Shown: positions 1-9,757, counted from the stretch's first letter. The stretch: 64,000 bases of DNA from Lacticaseibacillus thailandensis DSM 22698 = JCM 13996 (GCF_001312865.1 NZ_BBER01000003.1:211502-275501); one strand, 5' to 3'. Notes: generated from the sequence alone by a model not told the origin. Numbers and translations are program-made.

Positions 1-5
1 TGCGT

Positions 6-43
6 AAAAAAAAGCCCGCCAACAAATGTTGACGGACTTTTTT
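6..43 (-). terminator. Intrinsic terminator of the aldolase gene
   Basis: A 13-bp imperfect stem (arms about 12-24 and 27-39, with G-U pairs in the minus-strand RNA) is followed on the minus strand by a run of T. It lies just after the aldolase stop codon. Confidence 0.8.
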
Positions 44-65
44 AATAGCTAACGTGAGGAAGTCA

Positions 66-947
66 TTAAACTTCTTCAGGAACCAACTTAACGGACTTAG
101 TGCCCATCCAGCCACAGATTTCCTTGAAGGTATCCGTGATGGCCTGAGTACCAGGAGCCAGCAACTTACGAGGGTCGTAACCCTTGCCCTGCTGGTCCTT
201 GCCGGCTTCGATGTATTCACGCGTAGCCTTGGCGAACGCCATCTGGCATTCAGTGTTGATGTTCAGCTTGGCGATACCCATGGAGATGGCCTTTTCAACC
301 TGTTCCTGAGGAATACCGGAACCACCGTGCAGAACCAGTGGCTGAGCAACAGCATCAGCGATTTCCTGGAGACGGTCGAAGTGCAGACCCTTCCAGTTGT
401 CTGGGTACTGGCCGTGGATGTTACCAATACCAGCAGCCAGGTAGTCAACGCCAGTGTCGGCGATAGTCTTAGCTTCTTCAACAGAGGCTAATTCACCTTC
501 ACCGATGACACCGTCTTCTTCACCACCGATAGAACCAACTTCGGCTTCAACGGAAATGCCCTTGGCGTGTGCCAAAGCAACGATTTCCTTAGTCTTAGCC
601 AAGTTTTCTTCGAATGGCAGGTCGTGGCCGTCGAACATAACGGAGTTGTAGCCGGCAGCAATAGCTTCCTTAGCAGCTTCGTAGTTACCGTGGTCCAGGT
701 GAATAACAACTGGAACGGTGATGTTCATTGCTTCGGCTTCGAGTTCGATCAAAGCCTTGCAAAGCTTGTAACCACCCATGTACTTAGCAGCACCCATGGA
801 AGTCTGGATAAGTACGGGAACGTTCAATTCCTGAGCACCCTTAAGGATGGCACGAGTCCATTCAAGGTTGTTGGTGTTGAAAGCACCGATAGCATAGTGA
901 CCCTTACGAGCCGCAGCAAACAGTTCTGTGCCGTTAACAAATGGCAT
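66..947 (-). CDS. fba: Class II fructose-1,6-bisphosphate aldolase
   Basis: This cytoplasmic glycolytic enzyme cleaves fructose-1,6-bisphosphate to DHAP and glyceraldehyde-3-phosphate with a zinc ion. The 293-residue protein is of normal family length. Visible family motifs are HLDHG (residues 83-87, first zinc ligand and catalytic Asp), VEAEVGSIGG (133-142), the zinc histidine in GNIHG (near 178), LHGGSGIP (206-213) and KLNINTE (227-233, phosphate binding). The start is well supported by GGAGG a few bases upstream of the ATG. The gene stands alone between a terminator and a region of divergent transcription. The frame is intact, unlike many others here. Confidence 0.97.
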   Translation of the reverse strand: MPFVNGTELFAAARKGHYAIGAFNTNNLEWTRAILKGAQELNVPVLIQTSMGAAKYMGGYKLCKALIELEAEAMNITVPVVIHLDHGNYEAAKEAIAAGYNSVMFDGHDLPFEENLAKTKEIVALAHAKGISVEAEVGSIGGEEDGVIGEGELASVEEAKTIADTGVDYLAAGIGNIHGQYPDNWKGLHFDRLQEIADAVAQPLVLHGGSGIPQEQVEKAISMGIAKLNINTECQMAFAKATREYIEAGKDQQGKGYDPRKLLAPGTQAITDTFKEICGWMGTKSVKLVPEEV

Positions 948-960
948 TATAAAGTCCTCC

Positions 961-1291
961 TAAAAACTGAAAACAAATTTTTTTTACTCGTTCATTCTAA
1001 CATAGTTTGCAAGGATTGTCGTACCCGTTTACACGCGCGTTGGCTGTATCTCGGCATCACAAGCGAGCAAGGTGACATGCTGGTCAACGATAATTGGTTT
1101 TAATTTTGCGTGACATCGCTTTCATAGCTAACCCAACAAGAACTTACAGTTTTACGTGTGCAAGTGTAACAAGTTACAACGCGCTACAGCTTACTGACTG
1201 CTATGAAGCGAATGGTGCTTGATGGAGGGAATGTCAGGCATTCCGGGGTATACTAGCCCTATATACTTACATGGTAATAGGGGTGACGGTG
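961..1291. other. Intergenic region between fba and the phosphoesterase gene
   Basis: About 330 bases without a convincing gene. It must hold the divergent promoters; on the minus strand a TAGAAT-like -10 lies near 995-1000 with a weak -35 (ACGACA) 17 bases upstream. A small hairpin, GGAATG-5-CATTCC, lies near 1228-1244 on the plus side. Nothing else is recognisable. Confidence 0.4.
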
Positions 1292-2151
1292 ATGACCAAA
1301 GTGGCCATTATTTCGGATATTCATGGTAACGTGACCGCGTTACGGGCCGTCCTGGCCGATGCGCAGCAAGCGGGGGTGGACGAGTATTGGTGCCTCGGCG
1401 ATATTTACATGCCGGGCCCTGGTGCCGAAGACGTGTGGACGCTTATTAACGCGGTGCACCCCACCATCCGCGTGCGGGGTAATTGGGACGACTTTGCCGC
1501 AGCCATTATGCGGGGGAGTTACCACCCGCGACGGCCGATGGACATCTTTGTCGCGCGGAACGTTCGCTACCTGCTGGAGCGCATGCCAGCCGCAGATCTG
1601 CAGGCTTTAGGCAGGTGGCCACTATGTATGACGCGGATGTTAGGGGGCCTGCACTTTGGCATTCAGCACAACCTGCCCGATATTAATTACGGGCACACGC
1701 TGTATCCGCGCGCTGAACAGAGTAATTTTAAGGCCCTCTTTGCTGATGGCCAGACGGACGTGGCGGTATACGGGCACATTCATACCCAGTTGGTACGGTA
1801 TGGGGATGCTGGCCAGCTGGTGCTTAATCCGGGTGCCGTTGGGCAACCCTACTCGCCATACGCCCCGTTACGCCGCGATCAACGGGCGCGCTACATGTTG
1901 TTGACGGTGGGCAACCAAGGGCTGACCGACATCGATTTGCGGCACGTCGACTACGATGTGGATGCCGAGCTGGCGTTGGCGCGGGCCCGGCCCTACCGTA
2001 CTATGACCTGTACGTTAAATTGCGGCGGACGGGTTTGGCTAGTACCCACGATGAGGCGACGTTACGCCGGTTTAACGAGCAATTTGGTTACACAGCAGAC
2101 GTGACGAATTACTTTCCGTTGAGCACAAACGACAGTCAGAATAGGCACTAA
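1292..2151 (+). CDS. Calcineurin-like metallophosphoesterase (one frameshift)
   Basis: A YfcE/MJ0936-type phosphodiesterase or phosphatase with two metal ions. Visible motifs are SDIHGN (D and H ligands, near residue 8), CLGDIYMPGP (GD ligand), GNWDD (GN-D/E motif), and GHIHTQ with NPGAVGQPY near the C-terminus, the normal family order. The ATG at 1292 is preferred over 1271 because it gives the usual MTKVAIISDIHGN start. The open frame runs to 2104, but from about 1985 the last residues look out of frame. Shifting there restores a tail ending at TAA 2149-2151, consistent with one missing base in the GC-rich stretch around 1985. The substrate cannot be told from sequence. Confidence 0.85.
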
Positions 2152-2155
2152 AAGC

Positions 2156-2206
2156 AAAGGAGTAACTACGGCAATCAGGGTGATTGATCGGTGGTTGCTC
2201 CTTTAC
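2156..2206 (+). terminator. Nested hairpin, probable terminator after the phosphoesterase
   Basis: The outer stem AAAGGAGTAAC (2156-2166) pairs with GGTTGCTCCTTT (2193-2204). An inner hairpin CAATCA-GGG-TGATTG (2172-2186) fills the loop. The T tract is short, so termination may be weak. Confidence 0.5.
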
Positions 2207-2283
2207 TATTCTCACCCAGATTTTAGTCGGTGCTACCGTTGGTTAATTTTTTGCGCAAAATACTATCTTTTGGTTAGTAAGTG

Positions 2284-2335
2284 TTGACAGCCAACCACGG
2301 CTCGATTATATTTAACTGGTTAATTAACCGGTTAA
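2284..2335 (+). promoter_or_regulatory. Promoter with tandem AdcR (zinc repressor) boxes
   Basis: TTGACA (2284-2289), a 17-base spacer and TATATT (2307-2312) form a near-consensus sigma-A promoter. Immediately downstream, overlapping the -10 and start site, are two abutting perfect palindromes, TTAACTGGTTAA (2312-2323) and TTAACCGGTTAA (2324-2335). They match the known AdcR/ZitR operator TTAACYRGTTAA. The operon below encodes AdcR and a zinc transporter, so zinc-dependent repression is the expected mode. Confidence 0.9.
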
Positions 2336-2381
2336 TTAAAATTTTGGTACCCAATTCGTACTGGTTGAGGGAGATTGACGT

Positions 2382-3287
2382 ATGCAGCAGAAACATACCT
2401 GGTGGACGGTCATTGTGCCGCTCGTTTTGATTATTGCCGTGACGGGGTTCATTATTAACCGCGGTTTAGCCCAGCAGCAACAGGGTACGACGCAAAAGAG
2501 TATTCACATCGTGGCGAGCCTGGATTTTTATGGTGAGATGGCGCAGGGCGTGGCGGGCAAGTACGCCAGCGTCAGTTCGGTCATTCAAAATACCAAGGTG
2601 GATCCCCATGACTACGAACCCACTTCGGATGTGGCCAAGGAATACGCGGCCGCGGACATCATTATTTCCAATGGTGGTGGCTACGATAAGTGGAGTAGTC
2701 AGTTCGCCCAGCAAAATAGCGGGGCCAAGGCCATTACCGTGGCGCAGCTGACCGGCTACAAGACGGGGGGCAACGAACACCTGTGGTACAAGCCGTCAAC
2801 GGCACGCAAAGTGGTGTTGGCGGTCGAGCGACAGTTGATCAAAATTGACCCCCAGCATAAGCGACAATACACGACTAACGCCCAGCGGTACCTAGCCAAG
2901 TTCAAAGGCTTGCGGCGGTTGGAACGCCGAGCCCGTCAGCAATTAGCGGGCAAACGCTACCTGGCAACCGAACCCGTCTACGACAACATGCTAACAGCGC
3001 TGGGGGCGCAGAATGACGCTCACGCCTTTGCGGAAGCTGTCGATGCGGAAAATGACCCCACGGCCACGGAAATTCGGCAGTGGCAGACCGATGTCCAAAA
3101 CCACACGGTGGCCTTTGTCATCAACAACCCCCAGAACAGTGGACGGCTGGTGAAGTCCGCCGTCGCCTACGCTCGTCAGCACGGGGTACCGGTGGTCAAC
3201 ATTACCGAGACTAAGCCGGCTGGTGAAACGTATATTCAGTGGCAAACCAAGGAGTTGCGGGCGGTACTCAAAGCGCTGCAACAATAG
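2382..3287 (+). CDS. adcA: Zinc ABC transporter substrate-binding protein (ZnuA/AdcA family)
   Basis: The extracellular receptor that delivers Zn2+ (possibly Mn2+) to the AdcBC transporter. The 301-residue protein has an N-terminal hydrophobic segment (residues about 8-30) and then a cluster A-I binding-protein fold. Candidate metal ligands are H76 in DPHDYEP, H133 in NEHLWY, a histidine in NDAHAF and acidic residues in the following helix. There is no lipobox cysteine, so it is either membrane-anchored by the N-terminal helix or secreted, which is unusual because most Gram-positive members are lipoproteins. It is first in an adcA-adcR-adcC-adcB operon, 24 bases before adcR, under two AdcR boxes. 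Confidence 0.9.
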   Translation: MQQKHTWWTVIVPLVLIIAVTGFIINRGLAQQQQGTTQKSIHIVASLDFYGEMAQGVAGKYASVSSVIQNTKVDPHDYEPTSDVAKEYAAADIIISNGGGYDKWSSQFAQQNSGAKAITVAQLTGYKTGGNEHLWYKPSTARKVVLAVERQLIKIDPQHKRQYTTNAQRYLAKFKGLRRLERRARQQLAGKRYLATEPVYDNMLTALGAQNDAHAFAEAVDAENDPTATEIRQWQTDVQNHTVAFVINNPQNSGRLVKSAVAYARQHGVPVVNITETKPAGETYIQWQTKELRAVLKALQQ

Positions 3288-3311
3288 TAGAAAGCAAGAC
3301 GGAGGCAAATC

Positions 3312-3767
3312 ATGGCAGACACTAAGGTGTATGCGGAACAGTTAGCTAAATTACTCAACGAGGTGCGGCGGGTCGTCCCCGAGAACCAGCAGGAAGTGTT
3401 GTTGGGTGACAGCACCGGGCAGGTCACCGGCACCCAGGGGCATGCGTTGATGATGTTGTTGCAGGGACCGCAGACTAACTCGACGTTAGCCAAAGAACTG
3501 GATATTTCGGCGGCGGGCGTGACCAAAGCCATGCGGGGACTGCAAAAGTTGGTGCCGGCGGTGGTGACACTCACCAGGGATCCGGACGACGCACGTAGTA
3601 AGCAATGGTCCCTGACCGACTTTGGCCAGCAACTGGCCGCCGCACACGCGCGTAACCATCAGGACACCCTCAAGGCGTACATGGCCGTCCTTGATGACTT
3701 TTCCGCGGCGGAACAGGCCGTCATTGGGCGGTTTATCCAGGAACTGAGCGTTTGCCTCGATGTGTAA
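3312..3767 (+). CDS. adcR: MarR-family zinc-responsive repressor AdcR
   Basis: A 151-residue winged-helix protein of the MarR family. The recognition region around residues 55-75 (TLAKELDISAAGVTKAMRGL) and the wing (DPDDARSKQWSLTDFGQ) are typical. It sits between the binding-protein gene and the ATPase gene of a zinc transporter, and perfect AdcR boxes lie upstream of the operon, so an autoregulated zinc repressor is the best call. GGAGG precedes the ATG by a good distance. Confidence 0.88.
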   Translation: MADTKVYAEQLAKLLNEVRRVVPENQQEVLLGDSTGQVTGTQGHALMMLLQGPQTNSTLAKELDISAAGVTKAMRGLQKLVPAVVTLTRDPDDARSKQWSLTDFGQQLAAAHARNHQDTLKAYMAVLDDFSAAEQAVIGRFIQELSVCLDV

Positions 3768-3797
3768 CCGAAGTTAATGAAGATAGAAGGTATTTAA

Positions 3798-4495
3798 GTG
3801 CGTATTCTTACTGGCAAAGACGTCGGCATTCAGTTTACCGACAATAAGCGGTGGTTATACCGCCACGTAAACTTCCACCTTGATAGTAGTCAGATTCTGG
3901 CCCTAGTTGGTGATAACGGCGTGGGGAAGACCACACTCATTCGGACCATTATGGGTCAACGGACGGTCACGGAGGGCCAAATTATCCATGACCACACACA
4001 GGACCTGCGCATTGGTTACGTACCCAGTACCATGACGATATTGGGGCGTTTCCGTTGCACATCGCCGACTTTGTGGGCCTCAGCTATGACCGTGGTCTGC
4101 TACCATGGTTGCGGCGGAGTGAAAAGGAGCACCTCGCTCACGTTTTGGAGGAGGCTAACCTAACGGCAATCGCCAACGAGCGGATCGACCGCGCGTCTGG
4201 TGGGGAAAAGCAACGGGCTTTTCTCGCCCAGGCCATGATCCAGGATCCTGACGTCCTGATTCTCGATGAGGCAACGGCTAACATGGATAATGTGGCTAAG
4301 TTTGCGTTGATGGATGTTGTGAAACATTATCGAGACCACCACGACTTGAGTGTCATCATGGTGAGCCATGACCTCGACATCGTGGAACGGTACTCGGATA
4401 ACTACTTGCTGCTCAGCCCGGATGGGGCCGAGTTCGGGCCGATTGACGCGCTGGATACTAGCAAACTTGAGGAAGGGGGACGCGACCATGTTTAA
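3798..4495 (+). CDS. adcC: Zinc ABC transporter ATP-binding protein (one frameshift)
   Basis: The cytoplasmic ATPase of the zinc importer. Walker A is GDNGVGKTT (near residue 38), the signature is ASGGEKQRA, Walker B is VLILDEATANMD, and the switch histidine is in VSHDLD. GTG is the start codon, preceded by AAGG. The frame breaks near 4025: before it the protein reads IGYVP, after it YHDDIGAFPLHIADFVGL in another frame, as if one base is missing. The total length of 698 bases fits one deletion. It overlaps adcB by 8 bases. Confidence 0.88.
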
Positions 4496-5270
4496 CTATC
4501 CGTTTATGCAAAATGCCTACGTGGTAGGGACGTTGATTGCCATCGTGAGCGGCTTTATCGGTGTGTTTGTGGTGGCCCGCAGAATGTCCTTCCTGGCACA
4601 CGTGCTCAGTGAAATTGGTTTTGCCGGGGCTTCCTTTGCCCTGTTCATGGGGTGGTCGCCACTACTGGGGATGCTTGGTTTTACCCTGGTATCGTCAGCC
4701 AGCATTGGCCAACTGGACGTGGGTGATGAACGGCGCAGCGAGTCAACGGTATCGGCGGTCAGTTCGGTGGCGATCGGGCTCGGGATCGCGTTCCTTGCAC
4801 TATCGCAAAAGAATGCCAGCTCAGCTACCAGCATTCTGTTTGGGTCGATCTTTAGTATTAGCCATCAGAACATCGTGCATGTAATCGTACTGACGTTGGC
4901 CGTTCTGCTGGTAGGCGTGTTGCTGTACCGGCCGCTACGGCACGTGGCGTTTGACCACGCGACGGCGGTGGATTCGTTGCCCCACGTCAAAGCTGTGGAC
5001 GTTGTCTTTCTTGTCTTGATGGCGACGACCGTGGCGGTGTCCGCCCAGGTCGTGGGCTCCCTACTGATTTTCATCCTGATGACGTTACCTGCTAGCGCGG
5101 CCATGCGTTGGGGTCGGCGCGTCTCCCAGATGATCGGGTTAGCAATTTTGTTCGCACTCATTGGGGTCTGGGGGGCGTTGGCCTTGTCATATTGGACCAA
5201 CGTGCCGGTCAGCTTCTTCATCGCGATGATCGAGTCGGCCATCTACTTTGTGTCGACAAGTGCCCGGTAG
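4488..5270 (+). CDS. adcB: Zinc ABC transporter permease (ZnuB/AdcB family)
   Basis: The membrane subunit of the zinc importer, about 260 residues with multiple hydrophobic segments typical of the ABC-3 permease family (MFNYPFMQNAYVVGTL start, then a GFIGVFVVARRMSFLAHVLSEIGFAGA coupling region, shown here in parts). The ATG at 4488 is chosen because it overlaps the end of adcC, the usual arrangement, and because upstream codons are in the adcC frame shadow. The frame is intact. Confidence 0.9.
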   Translation: MFNYPFMQNAYVVGTLIAIVSGFIGVFVVARRMSFLAHVLSEIGFAGASFALFMGWSPLLGMLGFTLVSSASIGQLDVGDERRSESTVSAVSSVAIGLGIAFLALSQKNASSATSILFGSIFSISHQNIVHVIVLTLAVLLVGVLLYRPLRHVAFDHATAVDSLPHVKAVDVVFLVLMATTVAVSAQVVGSLLIFILMTLPASAAMRWGRRVSQMIGLAILFALIGVWGALALSYWTNVPVSFFIAMIESAIYFVSTSAR

Positions 5271-5363
5271 TACGCGAATTTTCTGTAAGCCTTTGCATTC
5301 TCGCCTTAACAGTGCCATGATGACCCCTGTAAGCAATTATTTTAATTGAGGGGGTTTTTCTTT

Positions 5364-6485
5364 ATGAAAATCACTGCTGCAGTTGTGGACCATCAGGGCG
5401 CGGACTTTAAAATCCGCGACGACGTCGAACTCTGTCCGATGGGGCCGGATGATTTGCAGATCCACATGGTTGCGACCGGGATCTGCCACTCCGACGAAGC
5501 GTTGCGGGTTGGCGATGCGACTATCGACTATCCAATCGTGCTGGGGCATGAAGGTTCTGGGATCGTGGAAAAAGTTGGTCCAGAAGTCACCCAGTTTAAG
5601 CCGGGCGACCACGTTGTCCTGAGCTTCTACGCTTGTGGACAGTGTGCTAACTGCCTGCGTGGGATTCCAACGCAGTGCTTGAACTACGCGCACAATAACC
5701 TCTCAGGTGTGCGTCCAGATGGGTCGTCGCACTTCACCATTGACGGTAAGCACGTCGCGGACATGTTTGACCAGAGTTCCTTCACCACCACTACGGTTGT
5801 GCGTGAACGTAACGCCGTGAAGGTGCCCAAGGAGTTGGATTTGCGGGCCCTCGGTCCTTTGGGCTGTGGTTATGTCACTGGTTCCGGCACCGTGCTGAAC
5901 ACGTTGCAGCCACATCCGGGTGACACCATCGCCGTCTTTGGTACTGGTGCCGTTGGTCTGGCCGCAATGATGGCGGGCCGGATTTCTGGCTGCACTAAAG
6001 TCATTGCCGTTGACATTGTCGACAGTCGTCTTGCTCTGGCTAAGGAGCTCGGCGCCACTGACACCATCAACAGTAAGGAGACCGACCCGGTTAAGGCCAT
6101 TCGCGACTTGACTGGTGGTTACGGTGTTGACTGGGCTGTGGACACGACGGGGGTTACGGCGGTCATGGAAAGTTCCATCCAGGCTTTGGCTCAGGGTGGT
6201 ACGACCGCAACTATTGCCGTTACGGCACACCACATCGACGTGGATACGTGGAACGACCTGTGCACGTCTGACCGGAAGATTGTCGGCGTTAACATGGGTG
6301 ACTCGATTCCGCAGATCGACGTGCCCCGGTTGATCAAGTTCTACCAGATGGGCATGTTCGACTTTGACAAGACCGAGAAGTTCTACCCGTTCGATCAGAT
6401 CAACGAAGCCAACGCGGACTCACGCAGTGGTAAGACGATCAAGCCAGTTTTGGTCATCGACCCCGACTATGTACCGGGCAAGTAA
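5364..6485 (+). CDS. Zinc-dependent alcohol dehydrogenase (aryl-alcohol type)
   Basis: A medium-chain NAD(P)-dependent alcohol dehydrogenase of about 373 residues, cytoplasmic. Catalytic-zinc ligands are in GICHSDE and GHEGSG; the structural-zinc loop CGQCANC with a further Cys is complete; the nucleotide fold has VFGTGAVGLAAM and an Asp at the end of the next strand, favouring NAD. The family resembles benzyl/aryl-alcohol and class III-like dehydrogenases, but the substrate is unknown. The ATG at 5364 is chosen over an in-frame TTG at 5346 because GAGGGGG (5348-5354) is a suitable ribosome binding site. Single gene, closed by a terminator. Confidence 0.85.
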   Translation: MKITAAVVDHQGADFKIRDDVELCPMGPDDLQIHMVATGICHSDEALRVGDATIDYPIVLGHEGSGIVEKVGPEVTQFKPGDHVVLSFYACGQCANCLRGIPTQCLNYAHNNLSGVRPDGSSHFTIDGKHVADMFDQSSFTTTTVVRERNAVKVPKELDLRALGPLGCGYVTGSGTVLNTLQPHPGDTIAVFGTGAVGLAAMMAGRISGCTKVIAVDIVDSRLALAKELGATDTINSKETDPVKAIRDLTGGYGVDWAVDTTGVTAVMESSIQALAQGGTTATIAVTAHHIDVDTWNDLCTSDRKIVGVNMGDSIPQIDVPRLIKFYQMGMFDFDKTEKFYPFDQINEANADSRSGKTIKPVLVIDPDYVPGK

Positions 6486-6503
6486 TTTAACAACGTAACG
6501 AGT

Positions 6504-6533
6504 AAGGCGTGACCTGTATGGGTCACGCCTTTT
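6504..6533 (+). terminator. Intrinsic terminator after the alcohol dehydrogenase
   Basis: A perfect stem GGCGTGACC (6506-6514) / GGTCACGCC (6521-6529) with a 6-base loop and a following T tract. Confidence 0.9.
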
Positions 6534-6678
6534 CTGGTTGGCTGTCAGTTGGTGGCGGCAAGCCAGAGCTGGCGCGGTGCAGGGTTGGGGTCACCACCAC
6601 CGATTTTGTTATGAAATCCAGCGGTAGGGTGCGTTATACTTGATGACAATTAAGACATTACGTGAAGGGATGTATCTT

Positions 6679-8515
6679 ATGCCACAACTTTCAATGTTAA
6701 TCGTCATGATCGCGGCGCTAATGATCCCGCTGTTCATGGCCCGGTTTAAAATCAACGGGATTCCTACCGCCGTGGCCGAAATCGTGGTCGGTATTCTGTT
6801 GGGTAAAACCGGTCTGCGGTTCGTGACCACCACGACCGACCTGACCTTCTTATCCAGCCTTGGGGTGATCGTTCTGATCTTCCTGTCGGGGATGGAAATC
6901 AACTTTGAACTGTTTGTCCAAAAGCCGCGGGCTAACCGCGACGGTACGGTGCCGCGTTCGCCCGTCTTTCTCGCGGGTAGTGCCTTTGTGGGCGTTGTCA
7001 TCACCGCGTTAGTGCTGGCGGTGGTGCTGAAAATGTTGGGCCTGTTTAGTGACGTCATGCTGGCTACCATCCTGTTTTCGACCATTGCGCTTGGGGTCGT
7101 GATCGCTGCGCTAACTGAACAGGAATTACTCAGTAAGCCACTAGGGCAGACCATCCTGCTGACCGCAGCGCTTGGCGAAATCATCCCGTTGCTGGCACTG
7201 ACCGTATACTCCACCATTAACGGGGGCCATGCTGCCCGGATTTGGTTGGTACTACTGATTTTTCTGGCCGCCATTATCCTGCTGCGCCGGTTTAAAGCCG
7301 TGTACCAGTTCTTTGCCCGCATCGACAAATCCACAACTCAGCTCGACATTCGGCTGGCGTTCTTCCTCATCTTCGTGCTGGTCACCATCGCCGAAAACGT
7401 GGGTGCTGAAAACATCCTCGGCGCGTTCCTAGCTGGCATCGTCATGAAACTCTTGCGGCCCAGCGAGGTGACGCGGGATAAGCTCACGTCCATTGGTTAC
7501 GGCTTTTTCATTCCCATCTTCTTCATTATGACGGGTGCTAAACTCAACCTGCGCACCATGATGGGGAACCCACAGGCATTAATGTTGATTCCGGTCTTCT
7601 TTGTTTGTTTTGCACTGGCCAAACTTATACCTTTTTTTTATCTTCCACCAACGCTTTAACGCGCGGAATTCCGCGGCGGGGGCCGTTCTGACGTCCACGA
7701 CGATTACGCTGGTCATTCCTACATTGACCATCGCGCGGAACCTGAACGCGATTACGTCTGACCAGTCAGGGGCCTTCACCCTGGCGGCCGTTCTGAGCTG
7801 TGTGATTGCGCCCATTGTGTTTAACAAGTTGTACCGGCCGCAACCAGAGGATGAGGAACGGACGCGCGTCACCTTTCTGGGGGCTAACATTCTGACGGTT
7901 CCTGTGGCGCAACAGTTGGCCAAAGGCATGTACGACATTACCATGGTGACTGATTCCGAAAAGAATTACCGGACTTACAACAGCCAGGTGAACGTCAAGC
8001 TACTAGCTGCTTTGGACGATGATGCGCTCACCCAGGCGGGGGTGTTTGATACTGACATCTTGGTACTCGGCTACTTTGACGCGGACCGCAACTACCGTAT
8101 TGCCCGGATGGCCGTCGAGCACAAAGTTGCCCGCGTGGTCGCGCGCTTTGAAACGCGTGAAGCGGGTGATGACCACCTTGAGGAGCTGGCCGCTGACGGT
8201 GTGGAGCTATTCAACACCTTTACGGTTAACGCCAGTTTGCTGCGCGGGATGATCGAATCACCGTCTACGCTGAAACTATTGACGGATACCGAAGCTGGCC
8301 TGTACGAAGTTGAAGTGCACAACCACCGGTATACTGGCAAAACGTTGCAAAGTTTGCCCGACATTGGGGCCATTACCGTGAGTCGAATCTACCGTAACGG
8401 GCACTTTGTGGCGCCGCATGGTGATACGCTAATTGAGCCAAACGACCACCTAATTTTTACGGGGAGCAAAGACGCCGCACGGACGCTCCGCCAGCAGTTG
8501 GGGGCGCGTAACTAA
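6679..8515 (+). CDS. CPA2/Kef-type cation:proton antiporter with TrkA-N domain (one frameshift)
   Basis: An integral membrane Na+ or K+/H+ exchanger. The first about 320 residues hold many transmembrane helices of the NhaP/KefB fold. After them comes a soluble Rossmann TrkA-N domain (VTFLGANILTVPVAQQLA) and a TrkA-C domain (TGKTLQSLPDIGAITVSRI), which bind nucleotide and gate the channel. ATG 6679 is preferred, with GAAGGGA upstream. The frame breaks at the T8 run 7632-7639: removing one T joins KLIPFF to IFHQRFNARNSAAGA. Total length 1837 bases fits one insertion. The ion specificity is unknown. Confidence 0.88.
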
Positions 8516-8521
8516 ATACAG

Positions 8522-8537
8522 TGTTTCACGTGAAACA
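8522..8537. promoter_or_regulatory. parS site (ParB/Spo0J binding)
   Basis: The 16-bp perfect palindrome TGTTTCACGTGAAACA matches the parS consensus TGTTNCACGTGAAACA. It lies between a stop codon and a terminator hairpin, in non-coding DNA. A second copy is at 23446. Confidence 0.92.
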
Positions 8538-8549
8538 AATTTTTAGTTG

Positions 8550-8589
8550 GCATTCACGTCACCGAGACATGGTGATGTGAGTGCTTTTT
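8550..8589 (+). terminator. Intrinsic terminator after the antiporter
   Basis: GCATTCACGTCACC (8550-8563) pairs with GGTGATGTGAGTGC (8571-8584), followed by five T. Confidence 0.85.
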
Positions 8590-8713
8590 ATTCTCTGCAG
8601 GGCAGGGTGTGGCGCGCCGTGACCGTTTGTCTGTGCAAGTAGCACATTTTCCGTTCACTTTACCTGTCGGTCATGGTACATTGAGGGTAAACACACGTGA
8701 AGGGGCTTACATT

Positions 8714-9757
8714 ATGGGTAATAAAATTGAGAGTATTACGGTTGATTCCCAGCGGTTACCGTTAGCAGAACCATTTACCACGTCGCAGCACGCCGTGACA
8801 CAGCTGGAAGCAATGGTGGTACGCATTCAGTTGGATAATGGCCTCACCGGAATTGGCGCGGCCAGTCCGAACGCCGTGGTGACCGGCGACACGATGGGCA
8901 CGATGCAGTCTGCTGTGCGCGAGGGGATTACACCGGCCATTATTGGTGCGGACATTGATGATTGGGAGAACTTATTGGCAACGGTACAAAGTAGCATTCA
9001 GCACAACGCTGCGGCTAAAGCGGCCGTAGAAATTGCGTTGTATCATCTCCGCTCGCAGCAGTTTGACACCTCATTGGTGCAGTTATTGGGTGGCACCGGC
9101 GTGACGATCCAGACCGACTACACAATTGGTATTGCGGATACTGAACACATGGTGGCGATGGCCCGCGCACTAGCGGATAAGGGCTTTGCGGCTTTTAAAA
9201 TCAAAGTTGGTGCGGGTGACCTGGATACCGACGTAGAACGGGTGCGGGCCATCGCCAATGCCGTTGGTGGTCTCACGCCACTGCGGCTTGACGCTAACCA
9301 GGGGTGGACGCCGAAACAGGCCATCAGCGCCATCAACCGTTTTGCCGACCTCAACTTGAACATCCAGTTTGTTGAGCAGCCCGTTCGTGCCGACGATCTG
9401 GATGGGTTGGCACGGGTGACGGCCAACGTGGCGTTACCCGTGATGGCCGACGAGTCCGTGCACACCTACCGTGATGCACTACGGTTGATCCGGATGCATG
9501 CGTGCGATCTGATCAACATTAAGTTAATGAAGACGGGCGGCTTATCGCAGGCAACCAAGATTGCTGAGCTGTGCGCCGACTACGGTATCGATTGTATGGT
9601 CGGCTGTATGATTGAAGCCCCCATCAGTTTGGCGGCGGCGGTGGCCTTTGCGTCTGCTCATCGCAACGTGCAGTATGTTGACCTTGATGCGGCGTACATG
9701 ATTGCGCCTGAGGCTAACGTCCAGACGCAGGGTACGCGGTTGATGGTAGTTACCTGA
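8714..9757 (+). CDS. Enolase-superfamily dipeptide epimerase (L-Ala-D/L-Glu epimerase-like)
   Basis: A mandelate racemase/muconate lactonizing superfamily enzyme of 347 residues. The N-terminal capping domain is followed by a TIM barrel with the KxK acid-base motif (FKIKVG), metal ligands in LDANQGW, VEQPV and MADESVHT, and the opposite catalytic lysine in INIKLMKTGG. This arrangement is that of dipeptide epimerases that act on murein-derived L-Ala-D-Glu; o-succinylbenzoate synthase is an alternative but no menaquinone genes are near. ATG 8714 is chosen for the GAAGGGG site at 8699-8705; an upstream in-frame TTG extends into non-conserved sequence. Confidence 0.82.
   Translation: MGNKIESITVDSQRLPLAEPFTTSQHAVTQLEAMVVRIQLDNGLTGIGAASPNAVVTGDTMGTMQSAVREGITPAIIGADIDDWENLLATVQSSIQHNAAAKAAVEIALYHLRSQQFDTSLVQLLGGTGVTIQTDYTIGIADTEHMVAMARALADKGFAAFKIKVGAGDLDTDVERVRAIANAVGGLTPLRLDANQGWTPKQAISAINRFADLNLNIQFVEQPVRADDLDGLARVTANVALPVMADESVHTYRDALRLIRMHACDLINIKLMKTGGLSQATKIAELCADYGIDCMVGCMIEAPISLAAAVAFASAHRNVQYVDLDAAYMIAPEANVQTQGTRLMVVT

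Noticed and set aside
567..1103. A 178-codon plus-strand frame across the aldolase gene and its upstream region
   Set aside because: It is antisense to a strongly conserved gene and has no protein-like features.
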